Of a DNA stretch of 64,000 nt, positions 50,823 to 60,134 are shown in pieces; positions within the stretch are counted from its first letter, which is position 1, and each line of letters starts with the position of its first letter. The stretch lies in NCBI RefSeq assembly GCF_025562755.1, contig NZ_CP103300.1, forward strand, positions 3,721,001 to 3,785,000, in the 5' to 3' direction. Made by a program: the position numbers and the translations under genes. The DNA is from Endozoicomonas euniceicola. Lineage in GTDB: Bacteria > Pseudomonadota > Gammaproteobacteria > Pseudomonadales > Endozoicomonadaceae. The notes beneath the pieces were generated by a model. The model did not search any database. It saw only the letters and a list, made by a program, of their open reading frames with translations, and was not told the origin of the DNA.

Positions 50823-51875
50823 ATGGAAAGGGTTTCAGGCAGCTCCGGGAAAAGTGTCTCAAAGCCACCTGAGAACACTTCTGAACCTTCAGGCTCTTGT
50901 CACGGGCGATCTGTAACGCCAGGCAAAATCCCCGGCATTCCCAGCCACTCTGATGACGGGAACCCTGTCAAAGCCGAAGAGCCAACACAGAAGCCCTTAA
51001 CTTCAAGAAAGACGTCTTGGGTTGAAACGCAAGGTAAAAGCCGCCTGGCAGCATCGGTCAAAAGAAGCCAACAAACCTCACAGGCAAGAGAAGAGTTAAA
51101 AGAACCCTTATTTTCAGTAGATGTCATTGACTGGGAGGGCTCTTTTAATAAACAGCTGGAGCAACTGGCGTCAAACATTCAAACCGCCCTGCGAAAGAAC
51201 GACACAGAAGCCCAGCGGAAGAAAGAGAAAGAAAGAAAAAGAAAAGCCAAAGAATCCAGAAGGGCAGCAAAGAATAATGCTTCACCATTGATGACACTTG
51301 ATAGCTCAAGCCATAAGAAAGCTGCAAAAGACCAAAAGCAAAAGCAAAAGCAGGCAGGCTCCGTCAATTACGGATTTTTTCATAGTCACCATCCAGACCG
51401 TGACCATAAAATGACCCACTCTCACCTTCTGGCGCACCTGAAAATAGTAGAAAAAATTGAAGATATCCTGCTTGAAATTTTAAAAGCTCCAGCCAGCCAG
51501 TCCAACTCCCACGCCATAAGAGCTGAAGCCTTTGAAGAAACACTCATGGAAATAGAAGAGCTTGTGGACGAGTGGAGGGAACTTCCCCCAGGGGATACAA
51601 CCGTATACCCCAGAGAGGGGCTGAAAGATCTCATTGATCAATTCAGAAGTGAATCCGGCTATGCAATAGAGCGGCCGCTTGAAAATAAATCCAAAGATCA
51701 ACTGGAAGATGAAGCAAAACAGATAGACTTTTTCCTGAGCCAGTGCCGACAGCTGTTTCCCATTGATGAGTCCGGTTCCCTCAATCGAGCTGACGACACT
51801 GATACCCCTGCTACCAGTTACTTCAGGGAAGTGTCTGAAAAAATCAAGGACATGCTCAGATATCAGACAGATTAA
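50823..51875 (+). CDS. Hydrophilic protein with long basic stretch, effector-like, unknown
   Basis: The 350-residue protein has a Ser/Pro-rich, probably disordered N-terminus (1-95) and an extreme basic stretch at 131-150 (QRKKEKERKRKAKESRRAAK) like a nuclear localisation signal. A QKQKQKQ run (171-177), a His-rich patch (187-204) and a helical C-terminal half follow. No signal peptide or membrane segment is present. I recognise no family. The make-up resembles secreted effectors of host-associated bacteria, which is an inference. Confidence 0.7.
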   Translation: MERVSGSSGKSVSKPPENTSEPSGSCHGRSVTPGKIPGIPSHSDDGNPVKAEEPTQKPLTSRKTSWVETQGKSRLAASVKRSQQTSQAREELKEPLFSVDVIDWEGSFNKQLEQLASNIQTALRKNDTEAQRKKEKERKRKAKESRRAAKNNASPLMTLDSSSHKKAAKDQKQKQKQAGSVNYGFFHSHHPDRDHKMTHSHLLAHLKIVEKIEDILLEILKAPASQSNSHAIRAEAFEETLMEIEELVDEWRELPPGDTTVYPREGLKDLIDQFRSESGYAIERPLENKSKDQLEDEAKQIDFFLSQCRQLFPIDESGSLNRADDTDTPATSYFREVSEKIKDMLRYQTD

Positions 51876-52010
51876 GAGGATTCAGGATCACTCTGCACCT
51901 GTCAGAGGCTTTCCGTCCACCCTCAACCCTTCCTCGCCCGTAACAGTTTATACCGCTACAATTTCGTCGTTTTACCTTTCCACGGGAGCGGCATTATTAA
52001 ACCCATTGCC

Positions 52011-52703
52011 TTGTGCTTACTAATGGCCACTATGGTGCATGCTGTTGTTCTGCTGAGCCCTCTTTTTAACAATGCCCGGAGAGAGCAACCGGCATCACCT
52101 AGCCTGACATCCCATAATCACAGCCTCCGTTTAATGTTGAGTCACCCTCAGACCCGGAAGGCCGCCCCTGAAACACCACGACCTGTTTCAGAAACGCCAG
52201 CGCTGACCGAAACAACAATAGCGACCAGCCATGCAGATAAGCTATTGAAGCCCCGACGATCTGAAAACAAAACCCCAGCTCCCTCAGCTGAAAAGACAAT
52301 AGCTGGAAAAGCATTAACTGAAGAGGCTATCGCTAAAGCAACCTTTACCAAAGAAGCCGTCAACGAATCTCCTGACACTCACAAACCAAATGCTTATTCA
52401 CGCCGACAACCTGACCATAACAGTGATTTTGAGCAGTGGCTGGCAACCTTGCAGTACATGATCAACCAGAACAAAACCTACCCCTACCAGGCGCGACGCC
52501 TAAACCGTTCAGGAAACGTTGAGGTCTTGCTGGAAGTGAACCCGGATGGTTCATTGATTAAAGCAGAGATTATTCGCGGTAGAAAAGTGTTCCACAACAG
52601 CACCCTCAAAGCCGTTCGCAGTGCTTTTCCGGCAGGTCGAACCCACAAAGACAGACCTGTCACTTTGCACGTGACGGTTCACTACCAGCTCAGACAGCCC
52701 TGA
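52011..52703 (+). CDS. TonB-like protein
   Basis: The product has an N-terminal hydrophobic segment (about residues 2-18), a Pro/Ala/Thr/Glu-rich spacer (about 25-140) and a C-terminal TonB domain (SGNVEVLLEVNPDGSLIKAE, then AVRSAFPAG, VTLHVTVHYQLRQ). TonB couples the proton gradient to outer-membrane receptors. No exbBD lies nearby. The start is unsure: TTG at 52011, ATG at 52023, and the frame is open for over 30 codons further upstream, where an extended N-terminus could fit. Confidence 0.78.
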   Translation: MCLLMATMVHAVVLLSPLFNNARREQPASPSLTSHNHSLRLMLSHPQTRKAAPETPRPVSETPALTETTIATSHADKLLKPRRSENKTPAPSAEKTIAGKALTEEAIAKATFTKEAVNESPDTHKPNAYSRRQPDHNSDFEQWLATLQYMINQNKTYPYQARRLNRSGNVEVLLEVNPDGSLIKAEIIRGRKVFHNSTLKAVRSAFPAGRTHKDRPVTLHVTVHYQLRQP

Positions 52704-52882
52704 CACTTCAGCATTCTCTGAGATACCAGAATGAACGTTGGTACTAATGATACCTGGCTCTACCGGCTTATGAGCCCACCCCAGCGAGTCATGGTGGTTT
52801 GGGCTGGAAATTGGACTGTTGTGATTATTTGAGGTCAGGCCGGTTATAATGCTCAATTGCTTTTCTTACTCGGAGTATTTTC

Positions 52883-53572
52883 ATGAGTGTCGCATCTCTG
52901 AAACGGTCAGGGGCGCTGGTGGCCTGCCTGATACTGGCAGGTTGTGCTTCATCAACAGCCGTTAATAACAAATCCGGTCAGCGTCTGCCGGTTATCAGCA
53001 AGGAAGGTTCTGCTTTTTATTACCAGTGTGATAAAGGGTTTGGGTTTCCGGCTCGTGGAACTGAAAATACGATTACCGTTGAGTTAAAAGACGGTTCCCA
53101 CACTCTGAAGCCTAATCTGGTGGCGTCAGGTTTCCATTACAGCCTGGGTAAAATAAGTCTGCAAGGGAAAGGCGATCAGGCGTATTTTTATGATGGTTCT
53201 CAGCGTTACAAATGCCAGATTGACCGTCGCAAAAGCCTGTGGGAAGACGCCCGTTATCGGGGAGCAGATTTCATTGCCGTGGGGAACGAACCGGGCTGGA
53301 AGCTGGAGCTGAGCAGGAAGGGTGATATGTTGTACGTTGGTGATTACGGCACGGTATCGTTCAGGGTTGCGACTCCGAAACCGAGTCAAGCCAATAAAGG
53401 TCCGCTCGTTTTTGCCGCCAGAAACGCAGCGCACAGCCTTTGGTTGTCGATAGAAGATAAGCCTTGTGTTGATACCATGCAAGGTGATCGTTTTGATGTC
53501 AGTGTCAGCCTGGTTGTGGATGGAAAACCTTTGGCGGGCTGTGGAATGATCCTGAACCCACTCTATCCATAA
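52883..53572 (+). CDS. Lipoprotein with MliC-like lysozyme inhibitor domain and COG3650-like domain
   Basis: The 229-residue protein has a lipobox (LILAGC, lipid on Cys21). Residues about 45-115 resemble MliC, the inhibitor of c-type lysozymes: FYYQCDKGFGFPARG, a long strand set, then KGDQAYFYDGSQRYKCQID. The rest resembles COG3650 proteins: GADFIAVGNEPGWKLELSRK, and PCVDTMQGDRFDVSVSLVVD then AGCGMIL. Anchored in the envelope, it may protect against host lysozyme. Confidence 0.8.
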   Translation: MSVASLKRSGALVACLILAGCASSTAVNNKSGQRLPVISKEGSAFYYQCDKGFGFPARGTENTITVELKDGSHTLKPNLVASGFHYSLGKISLQGKGDQAYFYDGSQRYKCQIDRRKSLWEDARYRGADFIAVGNEPGWKLELSRKGDMLYVGDYGTVSFRVATPKPSQANKGPLVFAARNAAHSLWLSIEDKPCVDTMQGDRFDVSVSLVVDGKPLAGCGMILNPLYP

Positions 53573-53698
53573 CCATTTTATAGTTATGCTGCTTTATGGC
53601 CCGGCAGGGTTTGTCCACGTATTTCCAAGCGTGAGTAACATGAGTCAAAAGAGACAGCTACTATAGGATCGTCGGTAACGGTCAGGGCAGGTTTCAAA

Positions 53699-54295
53699 AT
53701 GACGGCCTACAAGCAATCTTATCTTAACTCCTGCGGTGCGGTTGCCTTGTTATGTGGTGCATTTGAACTGGGCATCAGAACCATTCCGCAAAACGATGAT
53801 TACAGCTTCACGAGTCTGGGGCCAATGCCTCTGAAGATGGATATTGCCTGTGAAATAGCCGTGTACCAGATAATAAGTAACAACCCTTTAAGTACCAATC
53901 CCAGACTCTGGGGTTTTGGCATGCCTTCTCAGATTATCAAATGCAGCAAAATGCTTGGCCTGAATGGATTTGCCATTAGCCGCAATTCATTGACCACTTT
54001 CGGGTTAAAAGCAATGTTCAGGGAAGAATTAGCTAAACTCCGTTGCTTGCATGCATTAGTAGAGCAATCGAAGAAAACCCTGCCAAAAGGCATTTCAAAC
54101 ACAGCTCTTGCCATGCATCAGCGCAAGCTGAAATTATTAATCAAATACCGAAATGGTGACTTACATTATGTTATGGTTCGGCCCGATGGCACTGTGATGG
54201 ATCCCTCGTGTGGCCAGAATTTCCCCAGTGAAATTAATTTCAAAAGAACTATGAATATGCACGGAACAGGACTTTCTCTAATCATCCAGAGCTGA
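53699..54295 (+). CDS. Papain-like cysteine protease-like protein
   Basis: The 198-residue protein shows the hallmarks of a papain-fold enzyme: a helix-capping Cys12 in QSYLNSCGAVALLCGAFELG, His156 in GDLHYVMVRPDG, and Asp168 in VMDPS. I recognise no precise family; bacterial C39-like peptidases and host-acting acyltransferases or deamidases share this layout. No signal peptide is seen. It stands alone with its own presumed promoter. Confidence 0.68.
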   Translation: MTAYKQSYLNSCGAVALLCGAFELGIRTIPQNDDYSFTSLGPMPLKMDIACEIAVYQIISNNPLSTNPRLWGFGMPSQIIKCSKMLGLNGFAISRNSLTTFGLKAMFREELAKLRCLHALVEQSKKTLPKGISNTALAMHQRKLKLLIKYRNGDLHYVMVRPDGTVMDPSCGQNFPSEINFKRTMNMHGTGLSLIIQS

Positions 54296-54405
54296 CTGGC
54301 TATTTTTCAGTGAAATCGGTGAATAGTAACAATGTCAACTGTGTGGCTTATCGAGATACTTTATAATCGGGCAGATTAATCTTTTTACTGACATAGTCTG
54401 AGTTC

Positions 54406-54996
54406 ATGCGTCGTACCATATTTGATACCCCGGTGATCAACACCACACTGCGTCTGCTGTCTAATACCATCCTTAAACTAAGAGGCTGGAAGAAAGAGGG
54501 CCAGTTGCCAGATGTTGGCAAGTGCGTTGTGATTGCCGCTCCTCATACCAGCAACTGGGACTTTGTGTTCATGATGCTGATGGCCTTTTCTTTCCGGCTG
54601 AAAGTATTCTGGATGGGAAAAAATTCGCTGTTCAAAGGGCCGCTTGGTCCCATCATGCGCTTTCTGGGAGGCATCCCGGTTGAGCGCAGCAAACATACAG
54701 GACTGGTGCAACAGACTATCGACCAGTTTAACCAGAATGATAACCTGTTTATTGCTCTGTCCCCTGAGGGAACCCGCGGCAAAGTAACCAAGTGGAAAAG
54801 CGGCTTCTACCATGTTGCCAACGGTGCCAATGTACCTGTTGCCATGGGGTTCCTCGACTATAAAAGGAAAGTGGGGGGCTTTGGGCCGCTGTTTAAGCCC
54901 ACCGGTGACTATGAGAAAGACCTGGCTGATATTCAGGCGTTTTACCGGGGTGTTTCAGGTAAAAACCCGTCCCTGTTTAAAGATGTCTTTCTGTAG
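54406..54996 (+). CDS. Lysophospholipid acyltransferase family protein
   Basis: The 196-residue protein has the acyltransferase motifs: block I PHTSNWDF (HxxxxD), block II KNSLFKGPLGPIMRFLGGIP, and block III SPEGTRGK. It probably adds an acyl chain to a lysophospholipid at the inner membrane. It is shorter than PlsC (about 245) but of normal length for this subgroup. Confidence 0.9.
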   Translation: MRRTIFDTPVINTTLRLLSNTILKLRGWKKEGQLPDVGKCVVIAAPHTSNWDFVFMMLMAFSFRLKVFWMGKNSLFKGPLGPIMRFLGGIPVERSKHTGLVQQTIDQFNQNDNLFIALSPEGTRGKVTKWKSGFYHVANGANVPVAMGFLDYKRKVGGFGPLFKPTGDYEKDLADIQAFYRGVSGKNPSLFKDVFL

Positions 54997-55085
54997 CCTG
55001 TTTGTCAGTGTTTGCCACCCACCCCGCGTAAGTTGCAAACAGGCTTGAAGCCTGCATTTTCCACTTTTGAAACCATGCGGGGTCA

Positions 55086-56330
55086 CTATTTTGCATGGCT
55101 GTTTTCTGGAAAGAGGGAATAGTAGGATGGTGGTGGAGGAGTGATAAGTGCTGGTTGATCCTGAGGGGTAGCCTCTTGCGTAATATCGCCTGATGCAGGA
55201 AGGGTATTGTTAGTAAGGGGCTGAGTAGTAACAACCGGGTCCGGCTGCCTTATGACTGTAAATTCTGTGTTGGATCCATGAAAACTGATTCTATCAATCG
55301 AGATGCGTGGCAACGTTGAAAGCCCTATGTCGATGTGACTTAAGGGAAGAGATCTATTCCGGAGATGCAGCTCTAAACGCACATTCCCATCTTCCGAATG
55401 ACGGACAAATGTATCCACATCAACAGAGGAGTCTAAGAATCCGGGAATGATAATGGTTTCAGTGCCAGTTCGAGCTCCATGAATAATTTGTGTTAACCAG
55501 GACCGGGTCTCGGGAGAGTTTCTAAAAATATGGATAACCTGTGGAATGCGTGGTGTTGATGAATGAGATGCCACGGCTGTTGCTGTATTGCTGTCAGTGA
55601 CCGATACATGATTTACCCTCGTATCCCCAACGCAATCACTGGGTGTTGACTGGTCAATATCATTTCTTCGTCTGGCAGACTCTTCAGAACAATGCTTGAG
55701 GCTACCGCCTATACAACAGCATAGGGTGCATGGACAACATGCAGTCCAGCCTATAACGGGATTGACTAAAAAAGAACCAAAAAAGCATGCTAAATCCTCA
55801 CAAGCGTTGCCGTCGTAGCTCTCATATGAGGACATATAACAGAAACGTTCATAGGAGCAACACGGATTTGCATTAAAAAAAACATAACGGCAACAATCGC
55901 CATCAATAGCATTGGTGCAGCAAGATTCTGATGCCAGGCCGTGTGTTGTTGTGGCGGGGAACAGGGCTCTTTGACTGTTCCCGGAAAGTAACCAGATTCC
56001 TAATAAAGGGTCTATAGCATTAGTAGCCGAAGCAGTCGCAGCAGCAGGGGGGCGTCCGTTGAAGCGTATTTTTAAAACTGATGTGAAAGTTTTATAGTAA
56101 TTGGGCTGACATGCGCAGCAATTACCCGATTCGGAGATTTCACGATTGCTTGATAAGTCCGTCCGGGTGCATTGAAATGAACCCTGCTGCGAAGATTCTT
56201 CATCACTGCCTGTGTTTGTCTTCAGAGTCCAGCTGAAATGAACATTGTCGTCGTTTGCATCGCTGTTGGGCGAGCTGAATAACAAAAGCAAAACGACCGG
56301 CAGAGCAGCGTATAACCAGACTATCTTCAT
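55086..56330 (-). CDS. Cys-rich secreted protein of unknown function
   Basis: From the ATG at 56330 (AGAAAAG site; an ATG seven codons upstream has none) the product is 414 residues. A signal peptide covers residues about 1-25 (VWLYAALPVVLLLLFS). The middle (about 85-220) is very rich in Cys, often paired (ESCCTN, GDCCRY, NPCCSY, then ACCPCTLCCCIGG). The C-terminal half is Ser/Thr/Pro-rich with beta strands. The many Cys suggest a disulphide-stabilised extracellular protein. I do not recognise the family. Confidence 0.72.
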   Translation of the reverse strand: MKIVWLYAALPVVLLLLFSSPNSDANDDNVHFSWTLKTNTGSDEESSQQGSFQCTRTDLSSNREISESGNCCACQPNYYKTFTSVLKIRFNGRPPAAATASATNAIDPLLGIWLLSGNSQRALFPATTTHGLASESCCTNAIDGDCCRYVFFNANPCCSYERFCYMSSYESYDGNACEDLACFFGSFLVNPVIGWTACCPCTLCCCIGGSLKHCSEESARRRNDIDQSTPSDCVGDTRVNHVSVTDSNTATAVASHSSTPRIPQVIHIFRNSPETRSWLTQIIHGARTGTETIIIPGFLDSSVDVDTFVRHSEDGNVRLELHLRNRSLPLSHIDIGLSTLPRISIDRISFHGSNTEFTVIRQPDPVVTTQPLTNNTLPASGDITQEATPQDQPALITPPPPSYYSLFPENSHAK

Positions 56331-57017
56331 TTCTTTTCTCGAAGTGAGCATTTTTATACAAATCTGACTCTTATCTTCACAGGCGATGAAATCTACACAA
56401 AAATCTTATAAATACAAGCTCAGTTCAGTCAGAAAAAACGGTGACAGAGGTAATGGCAGATTTAACTGTTTTCGATCTTTTGCTGCTGAATTGTGAACTT
56501 ATCTACTGACTTTCGCTAAAGACGCTAAATAATGCTGGAAGCATACACATAAACCCCTGCGCACTCACGGCGGAAAACAGTACAATCATTTCGAAAAAAC
56601 ATGTAGAATGCTCGCCCTTTCGAGGGATAGGAATTGACATGAGTCAATGAAATCCCCGCTGTGTTTGCCCTGTGTGTATCTGGTTCTTGAGTCAGATAGG
56701 TATCAGAGGCGCAACAGATGAGACGTCCGGGTACTCCGTAGCCTTTGGCGGCCATTGTTACATAAATAAAGTGTTTCATAAGCCGCGCCGATCAGCACGA
56801 ACTCCTTTCTCAGGATCTTCAACGAAGTCATGGACACTCACATGACCCGCTTTAGCCGGGAGCCAGACAGGCCCCTGAAGCGGACTGCCAGCGTTTATTA
56901 ACAGGATTCAAGCGTAAGACCGGAAGTCTGCCCGTTTGTAAGGGTTTGTCCGGCCGTTAGTCCGATCCCCTGTTGCTCATGCTGGCTCTTATATAAGCCT
57001 TAATTACGGAGCACTCG
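56331..57017. other. Intergenic region with probable deaD leader
   Basis: No convincing gene lies here. The right 240 bases probably form the 5' leader of deaD and contain several inverted segments; cold-regulated helicase genes often have long leaders. A 16-bp palindrome (ATTGAC-ATGA-GTCAAT) lies at 56633-56648. Confidence 0.45.
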
Positions 57018-58829
57018 ATGTCCGATACTGAAACCGTTCCTTCCTTTGCGGAAATGCCTCTTGCCCCTGCAGTGATCAAAGCTGTACAGGATGTTGGTTA
57101 CGAAACCCCTTCTCCGATCCAGGCGCAAAGTATTCCTCATCTGCTAGAAGGTAAGGATTTGCTGGGTCTGGCGCAGACCGGTACCGGCAAAACCGCCGCG
57201 TTTGCTCTTCCTCTGCTGTCTCGCGTAGACACTAAGAAACGTCACCCGCAGATTCTGGTGCTGGCACCCACCCGTGAGCTGGCGATTCAGGTGGCGGAAG
57301 CTTTCCAGCGTTATGCCCGTCACATGCCTGGTTTCCACGTACTGCCGGTTTACGGTGGTCAGGATATGCGCGGTCAGCTGCGTGGCCTGCAACGTGGTGC
57401 CCAGGTCATCGTAGGTACTCCGGGACGTGTGATGGATCACCTGCGTCGTGGTTCCATGAAGCTGGACGATCTGAAAGCGATCGTGCTGGATGAAGCCGAC
57501 GAAATGCTGCGCATGGGCTTTGTTGATGATATCGAATGGATCATGGAACAGACCCCCAGCGAGCGTCAGGTAGCCCTGTTCTCTGCCACCATGCCACGCC
57601 AGATTCGCAAAATTGCCGATACCCACCTGACCGATCCGGTCACCGTTGAGATCAAATCCAAGACGGCTACCGTCGATACCATCACCCAGAAAGTGTGTAT
57701 GGTCAGTGGCTATCACAAGCTGGACGCCCTGACACGTATCCTGGAAGTCGAACCTTTCGACGCCATGATCATCTTCGTGCGCACCAAGACGGCTACCGTT
57801 GAACTGGCTGAAAAGCTGGAAGCCCGAGGTTTCTCTGCCGCTGCCCTCAACGGCGACATGTCTCAGGCACTGCGTGAAAAAGTGATCGACCGTCTGAAGA
57901 AAAGCTCTCTGGATATCCTGATTGCCACCGACGTCGCGGCTCGTGGTCTGGACGTTGAGCGTATGTCTCACGTGGTCAACTATGACATTCCTTACGACAC
58001 CGAAGCTTATGTACACCGTATTGGTCGTACCGGTCGTGCCGGTCGTCAGGGTACTGCCATCCTGTTTGCCACTCACCGTGAGCGTCGTATGCTGCGTGCT
58101 ATCGAGCAGGCGACTCGTCAGCGTATCGACGATATGCGTCTGCCTTCCATGCGTGACGTACGTGACATGCGTATCCGCCAGTTCAAGGAAGACGTTACCA
58201 AGTCTCTGGAGCTGGGCGAAGAGAAGCTGGCTGATTTCCGTAACATCGTCAACGAGCTGATGACTGAAGGCGAAATGAGTCCGGAAGACCTGGCGGCGGC
58301 CCTGTGCTTTATGGCTCAGAAAGAACGTCCGTTCCCGGACGGCAAAGAGCCAGAGCGTCAGCAACGTCAGCGCCGTGAGCGTGATGATCGTCGTGGTGAA
58401 CGTGGTGACCGTCCACGCCGTGATCGTCGTGAAGACAACGAAGGCATGGTTCGCTACCGTGTTGAAGTGGGTCGTGAGCAGGGTATTAACCCGGGCGACC
58501 TGGTGGGGGCCATTGCCAACGAAAGCAAGATTCCCGGTAAGAACATCGGTCATATCCGCCTGTTCGAGCGCTGTTCTTCCATCTACCTGCCAGAAGGCAT
58601 GGACGATTCTACGCTGGCTTCCCTGAAGCAGGTGAAGGTTCGTAACAAGCCGCTGGAAATGAGTGTATGGATTGACGATGGCAGTGTCCGTGAAGAACGT
58701 CCACGCCGTCGCCGTCGTGATGGTGAATTCCGTCGTGACCGTGACCGTCGCAGCAATGCTTCCCGCAGCGCTTCACACAACAACCCTTCCCGCAAGCCAC
58801 GTCAGCGTGATCGTGAAGATCGTTCATAA
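57018..58829 (+). CDS. deaD: ATP-dependent RNA helicase DeaD (CsdA)
   Basis: The 603-residue protein has all DEAD-box motifs: Q motif YETPSPIQAQSIP, I AQTGTGKT, Ia APTRELAIQ, II VLDEADEML, III ALFSATMP, V IATDVAARGLDVE and VI HRIGRTGRAG. A DbpA-like RNA-binding domain follows (about 480-560; VEVGREQGINPGDLVGAIAN, KNIGHIRLF). The Arg-rich segments at about 440-470 and 560-603 are typical of DeaD. It remodels structured RNA and helps ribosome assembly in the cold. Confidence 0.97.
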   Translation: MSDTETVPSFAEMPLAPAVIKAVQDVGYETPSPIQAQSIPHLLEGKDLLGLAQTGTGKTAAFALPLLSRVDTKKRHPQILVLAPTRELAIQVAEAFQRYARHMPGFHVLPVYGGQDMRGQLRGLQRGAQVIVGTPGRVMDHLRRGSMKLDDLKAIVLDEADEMLRMGFVDDIEWIMEQTPSERQVALFSATMPRQIRKIADTHLTDPVTVEIKSKTATVDTITQKVCMVSGYHKLDALTRILEVEPFDAMIIFVRTKTATVELAEKLEARGFSAAALNGDMSQALREKVIDRLKKSSLDILIATDVAARGLDVERMSHVVNYDIPYDTEAYVHRIGRTGRAGRQGTAILFATHRERRMLRAIEQATRQRIDDMRLPSMRDVRDMRIRQFKEDVTKSLELGEEKLADFRNIVNELMTEGEMSPEDLAAALCFMAQKERPFPDGKEPERQQRQRRERDDRRGERGDRPRRDRREDNEGMVRYRVEVGREQGINPGDLVGAIANESKIPGKNIGHIRLFERCSSIYLPEGMDDSTLASLKQVKVRNKPLEMSVWIDDGSVREERPRRRRRDGEFRRDRDRRSNASRSASHNNPSRKPRQRDREDRS

Positions 58830-58852
58830 GCTTGACGTTTAATGCCTGAAAA

Positions 58853-58887
58853 GCGGACGCCTGAGAGATTGGGCGTCCGCTTTTTTT
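58853..58887 (+). terminator. Rho-independent terminator of deaD
   Basis: A perfect 9-bp stem GCGGACGCC/GGCGTCCGC with a 10-nt loop is followed by T7, starting 24 bp after the deaD stop codon. Confidence 0.92.
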
Positions 58888-58941
58888 ATCCTTTCTAATT
58901 GAGTGGCAAAAGCGCAAAATAGCCAGACACTAACCCCTCAT

Positions 58942-59228
58942 TGACATCCTCCTCGCCGTAAACGACGAGGATTCCTACAGCTAGACGGCAATGCCCTGCC
59001 GCAGTGCATCCCTTACCAGTAGCGGGACACACCTCATTCGCTTTCTTGCCCTACGGTTAAGATTGTCGAGTAAACGACACGGGCAAAAAACGGAGGTAAT
59101 TTAGTTTTTTACTTTCCTGTCTTGGCAGCGTAATCGCTAAAACATCCAAGACAAAAAAAGATAGTACAGAGAGCTTGCTTTGCAAGCTGAACTTACATCC
59201 CCTCACTAAAAGTAAGGGGTTTTACGTT
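58942..59228 (-). mobile_element. Non-autonomous IS200/IS605-type remnant, possible TnpB-type RNA scaffold
   Basis: Read on the minus strand, the left end has a stem of CCCCTTACT with AGTGAGGGG type (near 59195-59215). The right end has a CCTCG-CGAGG hairpin followed by GAGGATGTCAA (58942-58969), a pattern common at right ends of IS605-group elements. No transposase or TnpB frame remains in the 290 bp. Such right ends overlap the omega-RNA of TnpB systems. Confidence 0.5.
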
Positions 59229-59269
59229 TGAAGTGATAACCTTCTAATAATAACGAGGAGACACTACCC

Positions 59270-59896
59270 ATGATTCGTTTGTACGGCTCTGGTCAGGCAC
59301 GTTCATTCCGTGCGCTTTGGGCGCTGGAAGAAGCTGGACTCGATTTTGAATACCACCATGTCAAAATTGGTCAGTCTGATGAAGGAGGCAGCCGTCACCC
59401 CTCTTATCTGGCCTTGAACGCTCAGGGCAAAATCCCCACGCTGGTTCATGATGATCTGGTATTAACAGAAAGTGCCGCAATCGTTAACTATATCGCCGCC
59501 CTGGCACCTGAAAAACAGCTTATGCCATTTGATGATCATGCACTGCGGGCAAAATACGATGAGTTTTGTTTTTTTGTCCTGTCAGACCTTGAGCAGCCTT
59601 TATGGACGACAGGTAAACACCGTTTTGTTTTGCCGGAAGCCTATCGCGTAGAAGCGGTTTTCAATACGGTACAGTGGGAGTTCAAACGTTCCCTGAAGGC
59701 GCTGGATCATTACATGGATGATCAGGAGTTCGCCGTTGGCAATCGCTTTACCTGTGCCGATATTCTGCTGGCCCAGACCATCAACTGGGCTCTGCGATTT
59801 GGGTTTGATGTGCCTCAGCCGTATCAGGAATATCGGGAGCGGCTTTATCAAAGGCCAGCATGCCAGAGGGCTGTAAAAGCAGTGACTTCGAAATAA
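59270..59896 (+). CDS. Glutathione S-transferase
   Basis: The 208-residue protein has an N-terminal thioredoxin-like domain (MIRLYGSGQARSFRALWALE, GKIPTLVHDDLVLTESAAIV: cis-Pro and the ES glutathione-binding pair) and an all-helical C-terminal domain (FAVGNRFTCADILLAQTINW). It conjugates or reduces with glutathione in the cytoplasm. A GAGGAG site precedes the ATG. Confidence 0.92.
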   Translation: MIRLYGSGQARSFRALWALEEAGLDFEYHHVKIGQSDEGGSRHPSYLALNAQGKIPTLVHDDLVLTESAAIVNYIAALAPEKQLMPFDDHALRAKYDEFCFFVLSDLEQPLWTTGKHRFVLPEAYRVEAVFNTVQWEFKRSLKALDHYMDDQEFAVGNRFTCADILLAQTINWALRFGFDVPQPYQEYRERLYQRPACQRAVKAVTSK

Positions 59897-60134
59897 AACG
59901 CTCGACTTCTTTACCTCGGGGCCTTGCCGCCCGGCTTGCCCCAGACGACTAGCATTTGCAGAAATAAGCACTAGTGCCTATTTTCTAATTCTCTCCTTGC
60001 TTTAACGCCAAGAAAGTTTTGTATAGCGGTGAAGCCTGAGTGATAGAGGTTATTAAGCCACTACTGAATGTTTTATCCCTATTGGCGTTGTGGGTGACAT
60101 AAAGCAAAAAATTATTAACCATTTCTAATTTCAA

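Noticed and set aside
56525..56779. 84-codon minus-strand frame upstream of deaD
   Set aside because: No ribosome site, no recognisable pattern, and it lies in a likely leader region. I left it out of the gene list.
57144..58553. 469-codon frame antisense to deaD
   Set aside because: It is a product of strong codon bias in the real helicase gene; composition is Thr/His-rich with no domain.
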